DNA of 64,000 bases from Acetobacterium sp. (GCF_030652775.1 NZ_JAUSPS010000052.1:1-64000), one strand, 5' to 3'; shown: positions 52,726 through 62,563, counted from the stretch's first letter. The notes: a model not told the origin generated them from the letters alone. Translations and numbers: made by a program.

Positions 52726-53928
52726 ATGCAAAATGAAAACAAACTGTCAAACCGAAGTCTGAGTCTGTTATGGTTTGGAGCGGCTATTTCCATTGCCGAG
52801 GTCATGACAGGAACGCTGATTGCCCCATTGGGACTTAAGGACGGGATGATGGCCATTATCGTTGGCCACATCATCGGAACGGTGATTCTTTTTCTGGCTG
52901 GGTTTATTGGTTCGCAAAGCAAGTTGGCATCGATTGAGTCATCCCGTATTTCTTTTGGGAAATACGGATCTTACTTTTTTTCGGTGATGAATATTCTCCA
53001 GCTGATCGGGTGGACGGCAGTGATGGTGATTACCGCGGCAAAAGCCATCGATGGGGTAGCGCTCAATGTTTTTAATTATCAAAACACGATGCTCTGGTGC
53101 CTTATCATTGGAATTGTCATCGCCGGGTGGGTACTGGCCGGATTTAAAAATATCGAAAAACTCAATTTTGTCGCAGTGGGACTGCTCTTTGTGGGCTCCA
53201 TTATCTTGAGTTTTCAGATTTTTGGTGGGTCGGCCAGCAGCTCGGTAGTTGAAGGAACGATGACATTTGGGGGTGCGGTCGAGCTCAGTGCCATCATGCC
53301 GATATCCTGGTTGCCGCTGATTGCCGATTATACACGGTTTTCCGAGCAGAAAAAGTCAGGCGTCGTGGTCAGCTCGATTAGCTACTTTATCGGCAGCTGC
53401 TGGATGTATATCATCGGTTTGGGTGCTGCCCTTTATGTCGGCACCACCGATATCTTTGTCTTATTAACGGCTATGGGGCTTGGGGTAGTGGCTCTGATTA
53501 TCATTCTTTTTTCCACCGTCACGACGGCCTTTCTGGATGTTTATTCGGCCGGAATCAGCTTTATCAACATCACTTCAAAGGTTAAAGAAAAAACCGTGGT
53601 TCTGGCAACCTGTGTGATCGGGGTTATTCTGGCGATTATCACCCCGATTGAGCAATATCAGGATTTTTTATATTTGATTGGTTCGGTTTTTGTGCCGCTG
53701 TTTGCAATTCTATTGACGGATTATTTTATCTTTAAACAGGTCAGCACCGATGAAAAGAAGTTAATTGATCTAAAAAATGCCATAATCTGGATCGCAGGCG
53801 TGTTTATTTATCGCTATCTGATGGGATTTGACTTTCCTATTGGAGTCACCCTGCCGGCCATGGTTCTGATTGGCATCTTGTGCATATTAGTAGAAAAAGG
53901 GAGAGTGTTATGTTCGAAAAAATCTTAG
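52726..53928 (+). CDS. cytX: Hydroxymethylpyrimidine transporter CytX
   Basis: NCS1-family permease of 400 residues with about twelve helices. LLWFGAAISIAEVMTGTLIAPLG and MPISWLPLIADYTRF are typical of CytX. It imports a thiamine pyrimidine precursor for ThiD, encoded four genes downstream. First gene of the TPP-controlled operon. RBS AAAGGA. It overlaps thiM by 19 bases. Confidence 0.9.
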   Translation: MQNENKLSNRSLSLLWFGAAISIAEVMTGTLIAPLGLKDGMMAIIVGHIIGTVILFLAGFIGSQSKLASIESSRISFGKYGSYFFSVMNILQLIGWTAVMVITAAKAIDGVALNVFNYQNTMLWCLIIGIVIAGWVLAGFKNIEKLNFVAVGLLFVGSIILSFQIFGGSASSSVVEGTMTFGGAVELSAIMPISWLPLIADYTRFSEQKKSGVVVSSISYFIGSCWMYIIGLGAALYVGTTDIFVLLTAMGLGVVALIIILFSTVTTAFLDVYSAGISFINITSKVKEKTVVLATCVIGVILAIITPIEQYQDFLYLIGSVFVPLFAILLTDYFIFKQVSTDEKKLIDLKNAIIWIAGVFIYRYLMGFDFPIGVTLPAMVLIGILCILVEKGRVLCSKKS

Positions 53929-54734
53929 AAAATGTCAGTAATCAGCCGCCGCTGGTTCATTCCATCACCAACTATGTGACCGTGAACGACTGCGCCAACA
54001 TCGTACTGGCCTGCGGTGGGGCACCGATTATGGCCGACGATATCAATGAGGTGGAAGAAATTATTGCCATTTGCAATGCCCTCGTCATCAATATCGGGAC
54101 CCTCAACGAACGGACTGTGGCAGCGATGATTAAGGCCGGAAAAAAAGCCAATAGTCTTGGTCGACCGGTGATTCTGGATCCGGTCGGTGCCGGCGCCTCT
54201 GCGCTGCGAACCAACACGGTTTTCAAGCTGTTAAAAGAAGTACAGTTCAGCGTGATCCGCGGCAATGTCTCAGAAATCAAGACCATCGATTCTGGCAGCG
54301 GCACCACCAAAGGGGTCGATGCCGATATCAGTGATGCCATCAGTGAAAAAACATTGGATCAGATGATTGTTTTTGCTAAAGCCCTCAGCGCCAAAACCGG
54401 TGCCGTCATTGCCATTACCGGTGCCATCGACATTGTTGCTGACAGCCAGAAAGCCCTGGTAATTCGCAATGGCCACCCGATGATGTCGCGGATTACCGGC
54501 ACCGGCTGCATGCTCACCACGGTTATTGGCAGTTATTGTGGAGCCAATCCCGATCAGTTGCTGTTGGCTACTGCTGCCGCAGTAAGTTGTCTGGGCTTGT
54601 GCGGCGAGCTGGCCTATAAAAAGGTTCAGATCGATGAGGCCGGAACGGCATCCTTTCGCACCTACCTGATCGATGCCATGAGTTTGATGAATGCTCAAAC
54701 ATTAGAAGGAGGGATGAAGGTTGAAACTCGATAA
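53910..54734 (+). CDS. thiM: Hydroxyethylthiazole kinase
   Basis: 274-residue ribokinase-like enzyme that phosphorylates the thiazole alcohol during thiamine salvage. PPLVHSITNYVTVNDCAN near the N-terminus, GNVSEI, and the anion-hole/catalytic MSRITGTGCMLT at about residue 200 are seen. ATG 53910 follows AAAGGGAGAG. It overlaps thiE by 14 bases. Confidence 0.95.
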   Translation: MFEKILENVSNQPPLVHSITNYVTVNDCANIVLACGGAPIMADDINEVEEIIAICNALVINIGTLNERTVAAMIKAGKKANSLGRPVILDPVGAGASALRTNTVFKLLKEVQFSVIRGNVSEIKTIDSGSGTTKGVDADISDAISEKTLDQMIVFAKALSAKTGAVIAITGAIDIVADSQKALVIRNGHPMMSRITGTGCMLTTVIGSYCGANPDQLLLATAAAVSCLGLCGELAYKKVQIDEAGTASFRTYLIDAMSLMNAQTLEGGMKVETR

Positions 54735-55359
54735 AAATGATATGCTGCTTTATGCGGTGACTGATCGAACCTGGCTGGGTGACCGAACCCTCACCGATCA
54801 GGTCGAAGACGCCTTAAAAGGGGGAGCGACCTTTATCCAGCTGCGGGAAAAGGATCTTGATTTTGATGACTTTGTCAAAGAAGCCTGCGCAATTAAGAAA
54901 TTAACCGATGCCTACAAGATCCCTTTTGTCATTAATGACGCTGTCGAGGTGGCGCTGGCGGTCGATGCCGATGGGGTTCATGTCGGTCAGGACGATATGG
55001 ATGCCGGGGAGCTGCGAAAGCGAATCGGTGCAAAAATTATCGGTGTTTCGGCTGACACAGTGGCACTGGCCTTAAAAGCCGAAGCGGACGGTGCCGATTA
55101 TATCGGGGTGGGGGCCATCTATGCTACCGCCACCAAAACCGAGGCCGAGGTAGTGACTTTTGAAACAATTTCCGAAATCTGCAAGGCGGTATCCATTCCA
55201 GTGGTGGCCATCGGCGGTCTGAACGAAACCAATATTCATACCTTAAAAGGAACCGGAGTGGACGGGGTAGCGCTGGTATCGGCCATCTTTGCTAAAGCGG
55301 ATATCATCAGATCGACCCAGGAGCTGCGAAGTCTTTCTGAGGCGATGACAAAATCATGA
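54721..55359 (+). CDS. thiE: Thiamine-phosphate synthase
   Basis: 212-residue TIM barrel that joins HMP-pyrophosphate and thiazole phosphate. Motifs IQLREKDLD, INDAVEVALAVDADGVHVGQDD and GVGAIYATATK are diagnostic. The start is TTG 54721, eight bases after AGGAGG. Its last bases overlap the HAD gene (ATGA). Confidence 0.95.
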   Translation: MKLDKNDMLLYAVTDRTWLGDRTLTDQVEDALKGGATFIQLREKDLDFDDFVKEACAIKKLTDAYKIPFVINDAVEVALAVDADGVHVGQDDMDAGELRKRIGAKIIGVSADTVALALKAEADGADYIGVGAIYATATKTEAEVVTFETISEICKAVSIPVVAIGGLNETNIHTLKGTGVDGVALVSAIFAKADIIRSTQELRSLSEAMTKS

Positions 55360-56012
55360 ACCAGGCAATTATGAATGTGGCGGGGATGATCTTTGATCTC
55401 GATGGTACTCTGATTGATTCGATGCCGGCCTGGCAAAACATCGGCAGTGATTTTCTAAAAAAACACGGGATCAATCCTCCGGATGATTTAAATGAGACTA
55501 TTAAAACCATGAGTTTTGCCGAATCGGCTCGCTATTTTATCGACTATTACGGGGTAGCCATGACGGAAGCACAGGTTGGCGATGAAATAAACGGCATGAT
55601 CCGGGAAAACTACGCTAAACACATTCTTTTAAAACCCTTTGTCAAGGAAACCCTGGATCAGTATTTGAGCCAGGGGATAAAAATGGGCATCTTAACCGCT
55701 ACCCACAAGACCCTGACCGAATTGGCGTTGCGGCGCTTTGGCCTGCTGGATCATTTTGAGTTTATTCTCACTTCCGGGATGACCGGTCTGCCCAAAAGTC
55801 AGCCGGAGATTTATCATCAGGCGGTGGCACAGCTGGAATTGCCGGCTCAGCAGATCGCTATTTTTGAAGATGCCTTGTATTGCATCCGGGCTGCCAGAGA
55901 GTCGGGCTGTCATATCGTCGGTGTCTTTGATGAATCGTCAAAAGATGACTGGGAAGCGATCAAAAACAGTTCAGATTATGCCATTACGAGTTTTAAGGAG
56001 TTGCTACGATGA
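55356..56012 (+). CDS. HAD-superfamily phosphatase in the thiamine operon
   Basis: 218-residue haloacid dehalogenase-like phosphatase: motif I FDLDGTLIDS with both Asp, a helical cap (about 20-85), motif II TAT, and motif III/IV FEDALYCIRAARESG. Its place between thiE and thiD, with overlapping ends on both sides, suggests a role in thiamine metabolism, for example dephosphorylating thiamine phosphate or an intermediate. Substrate not proven. Confidence 0.85.
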   Translation: MNQAIMNVAGMIFDLDGTLIDSMPAWQNIGSDFLKKHGINPPDDLNETIKTMSFAESARYFIDYYGVAMTEAQVGDEINGMIRENYAKHILLKPFVKETLDQYLSQGIKMGILTATHKTLTELALRRFGLLDHFEFILTSGMTGLPKSQPEIYHQAVAQLELPAQQIAIFEDALYCIRAARESGCHIVGVFDESSKDDWEAIKNSSDYAITSFKELLR

Positions 56013-56809
56013 AAAAAGTTTTGTCCATAGCCGGGTCAGATTCCAGCGGCGGAGCCGGTATTCAGGCTGATATTAAGACCATAATCGCCCATGGCAGCTA
56101 CGCAATGACCGTGATCACCGTGTTAACGGCCCAAAACACCACCGGGGTTTATGGGATCGCTGAAGTTGCGCCTGAATTTGTGGAAAATCAGCTGGATTGT
56201 GTCTTTACCGATATTTTTCCCGATGCGGTTAAAATCGGCATGGTCTACAACGCTACGATTATTGGCAGCATCACCCAAAAACTAAAACAGTACCAGGCCA
56301 GAAACATTGTCCTGGATCCGGTGATGGTGGCCACTAGCGGCGGTCGGCTGTTGAGCGATGATAGCATCGAAAGTTTAAAAACAGAGCTGATGCCGCTGGC
56401 CGATTTGATCACCCCCAATATTCCCGAGGCCGAATGTCTTTGTGGATTTGGGGTTCATTCCCGGTTGGATATGGTCAGAGCGGCAAAAAAAATCGCCGAA
56501 ACCTATGCCGGGAGTATTCTGATAAAGGGTGGGCATCTTTTTGAAAGCGCTGATGATTTTCTGCTGATTCAAAATCAAAAGGGTAACGAAGAAGTTTGGT
56601 TTCCTGGCGTAAAAATTGATAATCCCAATACCCATGGCACCGGTTGCACCCTTTCCTCGGCGATCGCCTGCAATCTGGCCGCCGGCGATGAGATGAAAGT
56701 GGCCGTAAAAAAGGCCAAAGATTACGTGTCTGGGGCGCTGTTGAGCAATCTGGATCTGGGACATGGCAGCGGGCCGCTGGATCATGGGTTTCAACTAACC
56801 CGAGGATAA
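56009..56809 (+). CDS. thiD: HMP/HMP-P kinase
   Basis: 266-residue ribokinase-like enzyme that phosphorylates hydroxymethylpyrimidine twice. N-terminal IAGSDSSGGAGIQADIKT, DPVMVATSGGRLL, and NTHGTGCTLSSAIACNLA are all characteristic. Last gene of the thiamine salvage operon. ATG overlaps the HAD stop. Confidence 0.96.
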   Translation: MKKVLSIAGSDSSGGAGIQADIKTIIAHGSYAMTVITVLTAQNTTGVYGIAEVAPEFVENQLDCVFTDIFPDAVKIGMVYNATIIGSITQKLKQYQARNIVLDPVMVATSGGRLLSDDSIESLKTELMPLADLITPNIPEAECLCGFGVHSRLDMVRAAKKIAETYAGSILIKGGHLFESADDFLLIQNQKGNEEVWFPGVKIDNPNTHGTGCTLSSAIACNLAAGDEMKVAVKKAKDYVSGALLSNLDLGHGSGPLDHGFQLTRG

Positions 56810-56861
56810 GAAAAAAAGAAAACCCAAAGGCAGCGCTGATTTCAATCAGCAGTGTCGATTA

Positions 56862-56921
56862 GAAAAGCCAATTGCTTTGCCAACGCTTAAAACACAGAGT
56901 TGGTGAGCAATTGGCTTTTTA
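56862..56921. terminator. Long bidirectional terminator
   Basis: AAAAGCCAATTGCT.CCAAC pairs with GTTGG.AGCAATTGGCTTTT. It ends both the thiamine operon and the convergent sensor gene. A smaller hairpin GCTGAT-ATCAGC precedes it at 56835-56850. Confidence 0.85.
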
Positions 56922-58814
56922 AGATTGCGGCCATTCTTGCTGCAGCACTTTTTCAACAAAGAGCTGAGCCAGATTTTCATCAAATTGAAGGCCGGAGCAT
57001 TTTTTAATCTCATTTATGGCTTCGGCTTCGGTCAAGGCCCGGCAGTAAGGGCGCTCCGTGGTCATGGTGCAATAGGCATCGGCAATAGCGATAATCCGAC
57101 CCTGCAGGGATATTTCATCAGCTTTCAGACCTTTGGGATAGCCACACCCATCCCAGCGCTCATGGTGTTCGAGGACAAATTTGGCAATTTCCGCCAGTTC
57201 ATTCACAGAGCGGAGAATATGGTAGCCGATTTCGGGATGACGCTTGATTTCCGCCCATTCGGTTTCGCTTAAATTTTCAGACTTGGTTAAAATCGCTTCA
57301 TCAATGGCAATTTCGCCAATATCATGCCGCAAACCGGCCAGTCCGAGCTGGTTGATGGCTTCAGCTTCAAAGCCTAGCTCCCGGGCGATGGCTTGGCAGT
57401 ATTCACTGACTGATTGGGAATGAATCACCTCCAGGTGATTGCGTTCGTAAATGGAATTGACAATTAAGTCAATGGTGGCTCTTTTAATACTGGGACTGAT
57501 CATCAGCTTATGCTGATACATGGCATCTTCGGCTTGTTTGAAAACATCGTTCAGGTCATCCATAGGATCTTCTTTGAGGGCAAATCCCATCGAAACAGAT
57601 AAAATAGTGTGGTTAATCCGGACATTGGAGATGGCGGCATTAAGCCGTTTAATTATGTTTTCAACACTTTTCTGATCCGTATGCGAAAACATAATCACAA
57701 ACTCATCCCCGCCAACCCGGGAGGCAATTTCATCATGCCGGCATTCGTTTTTCAAAATATCAGCAAACTCCTTTAAGATCTTGTCTCCCATTTGGTGGCC
57801 ATAGGCATCATTAATCAGCTTGAGTCCGTTAACATCAGCCATAATTAGGGCAATCGGAAGATTTTGCGGGGTATCCAAACGGAGCAGCTCTTCTTCGTAA
57901 AAACGGCGGTTATAAAGTCCGGTTAATTGATCATGATAGCTTAAGTACAGAACCGCTTCTTCGGCCTGCTTTCTTTTGTCAATGTTACGGCTGACCCCAA
58001 CCAGCTCAATATCGCCACTGACATGGTAGCGGTATTTTGTGGAAACCTCAACCCAGATAAGACTTCCGTTTTGACAAGGTTGCTGAATTTCGATGAGGTA
58101 GGTATTAGGAGCCTTGGGGTTGGCAATAAAGTTTTTGACATTTTTTTGCAAGTCCGCCCGAACCCGTTGAAGGGACTCAGAGGTCATTGAATCGGCCAGA
58201 TTTTCGGTCATGGCTTCTTCGGGAGAAAGGCCTCTTAACTGAAAAATCGATGGACTCATGTAGGTAAACTTATTCTGGGTAAGGTTAAAAAGCCAAATCA
58301 CATCCGAGGCGAATTCAGTCAGAAAACGGTATTTTTCTTCGCTTTTAATCAGGGCCGACTCAGCATTTTTTCGATTTGTGATGTCGTTAATGATACTGAT
58401 GACGTGGGGGGTATTGTTCATTATAATAAGTTTTGCGGAAACTGAACAAATTCGGATGTCTTTATTCTTATTTCTGAAATTTAATTCAAATTCATCAACC
58501 GACTGATTAACGGCGAGCTCCTTCAGTAGCCTTTCCCGGTCGGCGGGGTTTTCATAAAGATTAAGTTCCAGTAGACTCTTATTCTGAACTTCTTCCTGGC
58601 TGAATCCGGTAAAATTTAAAAAACCGAGGTTGAAATTCACAATTTTGCCATCCGGAAGGGTTGTGATCAGGCTGGCATCGGGACTGAGATTAAAGATCTG
58701 TTCAAATTGTTCTTTGGCCGAGCGGATATCAGAACTCACCCGTTCATTAATCATCATAATAAAGGTAAAGGTCACAATAATATTGATAATAAAGGCTCCG
58801 GTAAATGAAAGCAC
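56919..58814 (-). CDS. PAS-PAS-GGDEF-HD-GYP signalling protein (3' part of a split gene)
   Basis: The longest start-bounded frame is 631 residues: one membrane helix (about 5-23), two PAS domains (about 35-150 and 160-285), a GGDEF cyclase domain (SRVGGDEFVIMF, intact), and an HD-GYP hydrolase domain (LRHDIGEIAID, HHERWDGCGYP). Both halves of c-di-GMP turnover are thus kept. The frame stays open upstream of the GTG 58814 and reads through membrane-type sequence (LVLRQIPILFFIFVSAGIF) until it meets the other frame at about 59010, so the real gene starts at 59371. Confidence 0.85.
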   Translation of the reverse strand: MLSFTGAFIINIIVTFTFIMMINERVSSDIRSAKEQFEQIFNLSPDASLITTLPDGKIVNFNLGFLNFTGFSQEEVQNKSLLELNLYENPADRERLLKELAVNQSVDEFELNFRNKNKDIRICSVSAKLIIMNNTPHVISIINDITNRKNAESALIKSEEKYRFLTEFASDVIWLFNLTQNKFTYMSPSIFQLRGLSPEEAMTENLADSMTSESLQRVRADLQKNVKNFIANPKAPNTYLIEIQQPCQNGSLIWVEVSTKYRYHVSGDIELVGVSRNIDKRKQAEEAVLYLSYHDQLTGLYNRRFYEEELLRLDTPQNLPIALIMADVNGLKLINDAYGHQMGDKILKEFADILKNECRHDEIASRVGGDEFVIMFSHTDQKSVENIIKRLNAAISNVRINHTILSVSMGFALKEDPMDDLNDVFKQAEDAMYQHKLMISPSIKRATIDLIVNSIYERNHLEVIHSQSVSEYCQAIARELGFEAEAINQLGLAGLRHDIGEIAIDEAILTKSENLSETEWAEIKRHPEIGYHILRSVNELAEIAKFVLEHHERWDGCGYPKGLKADEISLQGRIIAIADAYCTMTTERPYCRALTEAEAINEIKKCSGLQFDENLAQLFVEKVLQQEWPQS

Positions 58815-58975
58815 CTGAAAAAGTGCAGGAGCCAGAGCGTTGGTGATAGGAGGGGAAAATAAGGCATAAAAAGCTCTCAGTACAGCAAAAATGCCGGCCG
58901 AAACGAATATGAAAAAAAGAATTGGGATTTGCCGCAGGACAAGAGCATTTCTTTTTTTACGAAGTGTATTGGCGA

Positions 58976-59371
58976 CTAAAGGGCAATTAATCCAGAGGAA
59001 AGATAAACAAAAAAAATACGAAGCGAAATGGAGTCAAAAATCAACTGAAAATAGACCAGCATCAAAAGACAAAATCCAAAAATAAGCGGCGGAAACCATC
59101 TGTTTTCCGGCAGCTCTAAAAAGCGAACCAGTCCCATATATTGAAAAATCAGTGCCAGCAGTAGCAACGCATTCCCGAGCACAATAGTGATTAGGTCATT
59201 GGCATTGCTGCCCTGGAGCATGACAAAAAGAAACCCCAGGGCATAAAAGGAGCAGCTGACTCCAAAGTGATCAACTCCGGGATATTTAGATGACAGAAGG
59301 AGTATAAAAACAGCTTGAAAAATACTGGAAATAACTAAAATCAAGGCAATAGTAGCAAGATCAATGTTCAT
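58976..59371 (-). pseudogene. 5' membrane-domain part of the same sensor gene, frameshifted
   Basis: 131 residues with four hydrophobic helices, start ATG 59371 with AGAGGCC upstream, ending at an early stop. One extra base in the A8 tract at 59009-59016 would join this frame smoothly to the PAS-GGDEF-HD-GYP frame and give one protein of about 817 residues with a seven- or eight-helix membrane sensor. It is either a recent mutation, a sequencing error, or a phase-variable tract. Confidence 0.75.
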
Positions 59372-59500
59372 AAAGGCCTCTCATGGGGTAATGCTAAATA
59401 ACATGCATAAAACAGGCGCCAATATTTTGATAAAGGACAAGTTATAATTATTATATCCCGATTTGTGAAAAAGAAACACGAATCAGAAAAAAGACCAATA

Positions 59501-59565
59501 TGAAAATGATTTTCAAATTACTTTGACAGATCACTGACTTTGATGTAATATGAAAATGATTTTCA
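59501..59565 (+). promoter_or_regulatory. Promoter with two Fur/Zur-type operators
   Basis: Two identical perfect palindromes TGAAAATGATTTTCA lie at 59501-59515 and 59551-59565, exactly 50 bp apart. Between and overlapping them is a promoter: TTGACA (59523-59528), 17-bp spacer, TAATAT (59546-59551). One box flanks the -35 and the other touches the -10. The Fur-family protein encoded next is the likely repressor. Confidence 0.88.
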
Positions 59566-59589
59566 AATTCATTTTAAGCGGGGAGTAAT

Positions 59590-60027
59590 ATGGGAAAACC
59601 GTCTTACTATAAAACAAAGCAACAGGATACGATCCTGAAATATTTAATTTCTAAAAAAAATCAGCACATTACCGTCAATATGATTGCCGAATTTCTGGAA
59701 CAGCAGGGCACGCCGGTGGGGGTGACCACCATTTATCGACATCTTGACAAGTTGGTGGAACAGGGTGAGCTTCAGAAATACATCATCGATGGCGTAACCA
59801 GTGCCTGCTTTCAGTACATTGGCGAGGAAGAGCATTGCCATGAGCATTTTCATCTAAAATGCGAGGATTGCGGAGCTTTGATTCATCTGGAATGCGGCTA
59901 TATGAAAGATCTGTACACCCATGTATTGAACCACCACGCTTTTGACATTAATACCTTTAAAACAGTTTTTTATGGATTATGTAAAAGCTGTGCAGATAAA
60001 AAAAATCATACGGAGGCATTACGATGA
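59590..60027 (+). CDS. Fur-family regulator, probably zinc-responsive
   Basis: 145-residue metal-sensing repressor. Winged helix at about 10-85 (GVTTIYRHLDKLVEQGELQK), then the metal-binding region HCHEHFHLKCEDCGALIHLECG and the second Cys pair CKSCADK, giving the structural Cys4 zinc site. It is first in the operon with the znuACB genes, which points to a zinc repressor (Zur) in place of an iron one. RBS GGGGAG. Its end overlaps znuA (ATGA). Confidence 0.92.
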   Translation: MGKPSYYKTKQQDTILKYLISKKNQHITVNMIAEFLEQQGTPVGVTTIYRHLDKLVEQGELQKYIIDGVTSACFQYIGEEEHCHEHFHLKCEDCGALIHLECGYMKDLYTHVLNHHAFDINTFKTVFYGLCKSCADKKNHTEALR

Positions 60028-60977
60028 AAAGAATGATTGTTGTTATTGTTTCACTGCTGATTCTGGCACTGGGCGTAACCGGCTGTGCTCAGAATACTGC
60101 CGCAAAAAACTCCGATAAATCAGGAAAGATCAGCATTGTCACCACCATTTTTCCGGTCTATGATTTTGCCAGAGCCATTGGCGGCGATCAGGCCGAGTTG
60201 ACGATGTTGGTAAAACCGGCCGCCGAAGTTCATTCCTACGATCCCTCCCCGGCTGATATTATCAAAATTCAGGACGCTGATGTGTTTATTTATATCGGCG
60301 GGGAAAATGATGCCTGGGTCAGCACCATCCTGGATTCTATGGATACCAGAAACAAGAAAATTATCCGTCTAATGGATGCGGTAAAACCAGTAGCAGAGGA
60401 AACTGTGGAAGGAATGGAAGCTGAACCGGCCGAGGCAGAGATTGAGTATGACGAACATATCTGGACATCGCCTAAAAATGCCATCTTGATGATCAATGAA
60501 ATTGCTGCCGCATTGGCCGAAATTGACGCCCAAAATGCTGATGCTTATACCAAAAACGCAGCCGACTATACAGCTCAGATCCAGGCCGTGGATGATGAAA
60601 TAACCAAGATTGTAGCAGCATCACCCAATAAGCTCCTTGTCTTCGGGGATCGCTTTCCGTTTCGCTATTTTGTTGATGAATTTGGTCTGGAATATAAAGC
60701 TGCCTTTCCGGGATGCAGTACCGACACTGAGGCCAGTGCCGGAACCCTGGCGTATCTGATGAACACCATCAAGGAAAAAAACATCAAATATGTCTATTAT
60801 ATCGAGCTGAGTAATCAAAATATTGCCAGGGCTATCAGTGAACAAACCGGAGCTCAGCTGCTGCAACTTCATTCCGCCCACAATGTGACAAAGGACGATT
60901 TTGATGCCGGTGCAACCTATGTTTCAATTATGCAACAAAATGTCGAAAACCTGCGAAAGGGGCTGGCCAACCAATGA
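60024..60977 (+). CDS. znuA: Zinc ABC importer binding lipoprotein
   Basis: 317-residue cluster A-I metal-binding lipoprotein; lipobox VTGC at about residue 20. Metal ligands of the family are visible: AEVHSYDPSP (His), DEHIWTSPKN (His), and HSAHNV in the C-lobe region. The flexible loop before the second His is acidic (EGMEAEPAEAEIEYDEH), not His-rich as in many ZnuA proteins. Exports its metal to the ZnuBC permease encoded next. Confidence 0.9.
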   Translation: MKRMIVVIVSLLILALGVTGCAQNTAAKNSDKSGKISIVTTIFPVYDFARAIGGDQAELTMLVKPAAEVHSYDPSPADIIKIQDADVFIYIGGENDAWVSTILDSMDTRNKKIIRLMDAVKPVAEETVEGMEAEPAEAEIEYDEHIWTSPKNAILMINEIAAALAEIDAQNADAYTKNAADYTAQIQAVDDEITKIVAASPNKLLVFGDRFPFRYFVDEFGLEYKAAFPGCSTDTEASAGTLAYLMNTIKEKNIKYVYYIELSNQNIARAISEQTGAQLLQLHSAHNVTKDDFDAGATYVSIMQQNVENLRKGLANQ

Positions 60978-61681
60978 AATTAATTTCCTGTGTAGGGGTC
61001 ACCATCGGATATGATGGGCAACGGGCAGTAAACAACGTCAGCTTTGATCTGGAGCAGGGCGACTATCTTTGTGTTGTGGGCGAAAACGGTTCGGGAAAAA
61101 GCACCCTGGTTAAGGGTCTTTTGGGACTTATCAAACCCCAGGAAGGAAGCATTACCTTTGACGGCATCGCTCCCAATGAAATTGGCTATCTGCCTCAGCA
61201 GACGGTGATTCAGCGCGATTTTCCGGCCAGTGTAACCGAGGTGGTGATCTCCGGCTGTCTCAATCGCCGCGGGCTGTTGCCCTTTTACTCCCGGTTGGAA
61301 AAGGCTCGGGCCGCTGATAAGATGAAGCAGCTCAATATTACCGATATCAAAAAAAAATCATATCGGGATTTATCGGGAGGCCAACAGCAACGGGTGCTTC
61401 TGGCCAGAGCCCTTTGTGCCACCGAAAAACTGCTGCTGCTGGATGAACCGGTTTCAGGTCTGGATCCGGTGATGACGGCCGATTTGTATCAACTGGTAGC
61501 AAAACTCAATCAAACCCAGGGGATCACGGTAATGATGGTTTCACATGATCTGGAAAGCGCCATCAAATATGGCAACAAAATTCTCCATATGAAAACCGCA
61601 ACGGCCTTTTTTGGTTCAACCGAAGATTATCTGAAAACGGAGATGTGTCAGCGGATGATGGGAGTCCAAAAACATGATTGA
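60974..61681 (+). CDS. znuC: Zinc ABC importer ATPase
   Basis: 235-residue ATPase with Walker A GENGSGKST, signature LSGGQQQRVLLARAL, Walker B LLLLDEPVSGLDP and switch His in MVSHDL. It overlaps znuA by four bases and znuB by eight, so it is part of the zinc operon. Confidence 0.93.
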   Translation: MKLISCVGVTIGYDGQRAVNNVSFDLEQGDYLCVVGENGSGKSTLVKGLLGLIKPQEGSITFDGIAPNEIGYLPQQTVIQRDFPASVTEVVISGCLNRRGLLPFYSRLEKARAADKMKQLNITDIKKKSYRDLSGGQQQRVLLARALCATEKLLLLDEPVSGLDPVMTADLYQLVAKLNQTQGITVMMVSHDLESAIKYGNKILHMKTATAFFGSTEDYLKTEMCQRMMGVQKHD

Positions 61682-62495
61682 ACTGCTAACTGAACTAATG
61701 TCCTATGCCTTTGTGGTCAGAGCCCTCATTGTCGGGGTTCTGGTGTCATTGTGCGCCGCTCTTTTAGGTGTCAGCCTGGTATTGAAGCGCTATTCGATGA
61801 TCGGCGACGGTTTGTCCCATGTGGGGTTTGGGGCTCTGGCACTGGCTATGGCGTTAAACCTGTCGCCGCTGGAAGTGGCTATTCCGGTGGTGGCTGTTGC
61901 CGCTTTTGTGTTGTTGCGCATCAGCGAAAACAGCCGAATCAAAGGGGATGCGGCCATTGCCCTGATTTCCAGCAGTTCGCTGGCTATTGGCGTGATTATC
62001 ATTTCCTACACATCCGGGATGAATGCTGACACCAGCAATTATATGTTTGGGAGCATTCTGGCCATGAGTGAAAGCGATGTCTTTCTCAGTGTCGGGGTTT
62101 CGGTTGTAGTCATTCTGCTGTATGTGCTGTTTTACAACAAAATTTTTGCCGTCACTTTCGATGAAAGTTTTACCCGGGCAACCGGTACCAATGCCAGCCG
62201 CTACAATACCCTGATTGCCCTTTTAACGGCGATGACCATCGTGGTGGGGATGCGGATGATGGGAGCGCTGTTGATTTCCAGTCTGATTATTTTTCCCGCC
62301 CTGACGTCGATGCGATTGTTTAAAACCTTTAAACAGGTGGTTATCAGTTCGGCCATTTTATCGGTGATTTGTTTTGTGGCGGGAATTGTCGTATCCTTTA
62401 TTTTCTCTTTTCCCACTGGAGCCAGTGTGGTGGTCATCAATCTGCTGACGTTTACCCTTTTTTCAACGATCAGCCTGTTCAAGAAAAAAATATAG
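61674..62495 (+). CDS. znuB: Zinc ABC importer permease
   Basis: 273-residue ABC-3 family permease with eight to nine helices. YSMIGDGLSHVGFGALALAM and MRMMGALLISSLIIFPALTS are the standard conserved blocks. Last core gene of the operon; the DMT gene follows after 68 bp without an obvious terminator. Confidence 0.93.
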   Translation: MIELLTELMSYAFVVRALIVGVLVSLCAALLGVSLVLKRYSMIGDGLSHVGFGALALAMALNLSPLEVAIPVVAVAAFVLLRISENSRIKGDAAIALISSSSLAIGVIIISYTSGMNADTSNYMFGSILAMSESDVFLSVGVSVVVILLYVLFYNKIFAVTFDESFTRATGTNASRYNTLIALLTAMTIVVGMRMMGALLISSLIIFPALTSMRLFKTFKQVVISSAILSVICFVAGIVVSFIFSFPTGASVVVINLLTFTLFSTISLFKKKI

Positions 62496-62563
62496 AACCG
62501 CTTAATCATATGGTAAAATAAGGTCAACAACAGCAAAATTCGAAACAGGAGGTTCAGTAATTC

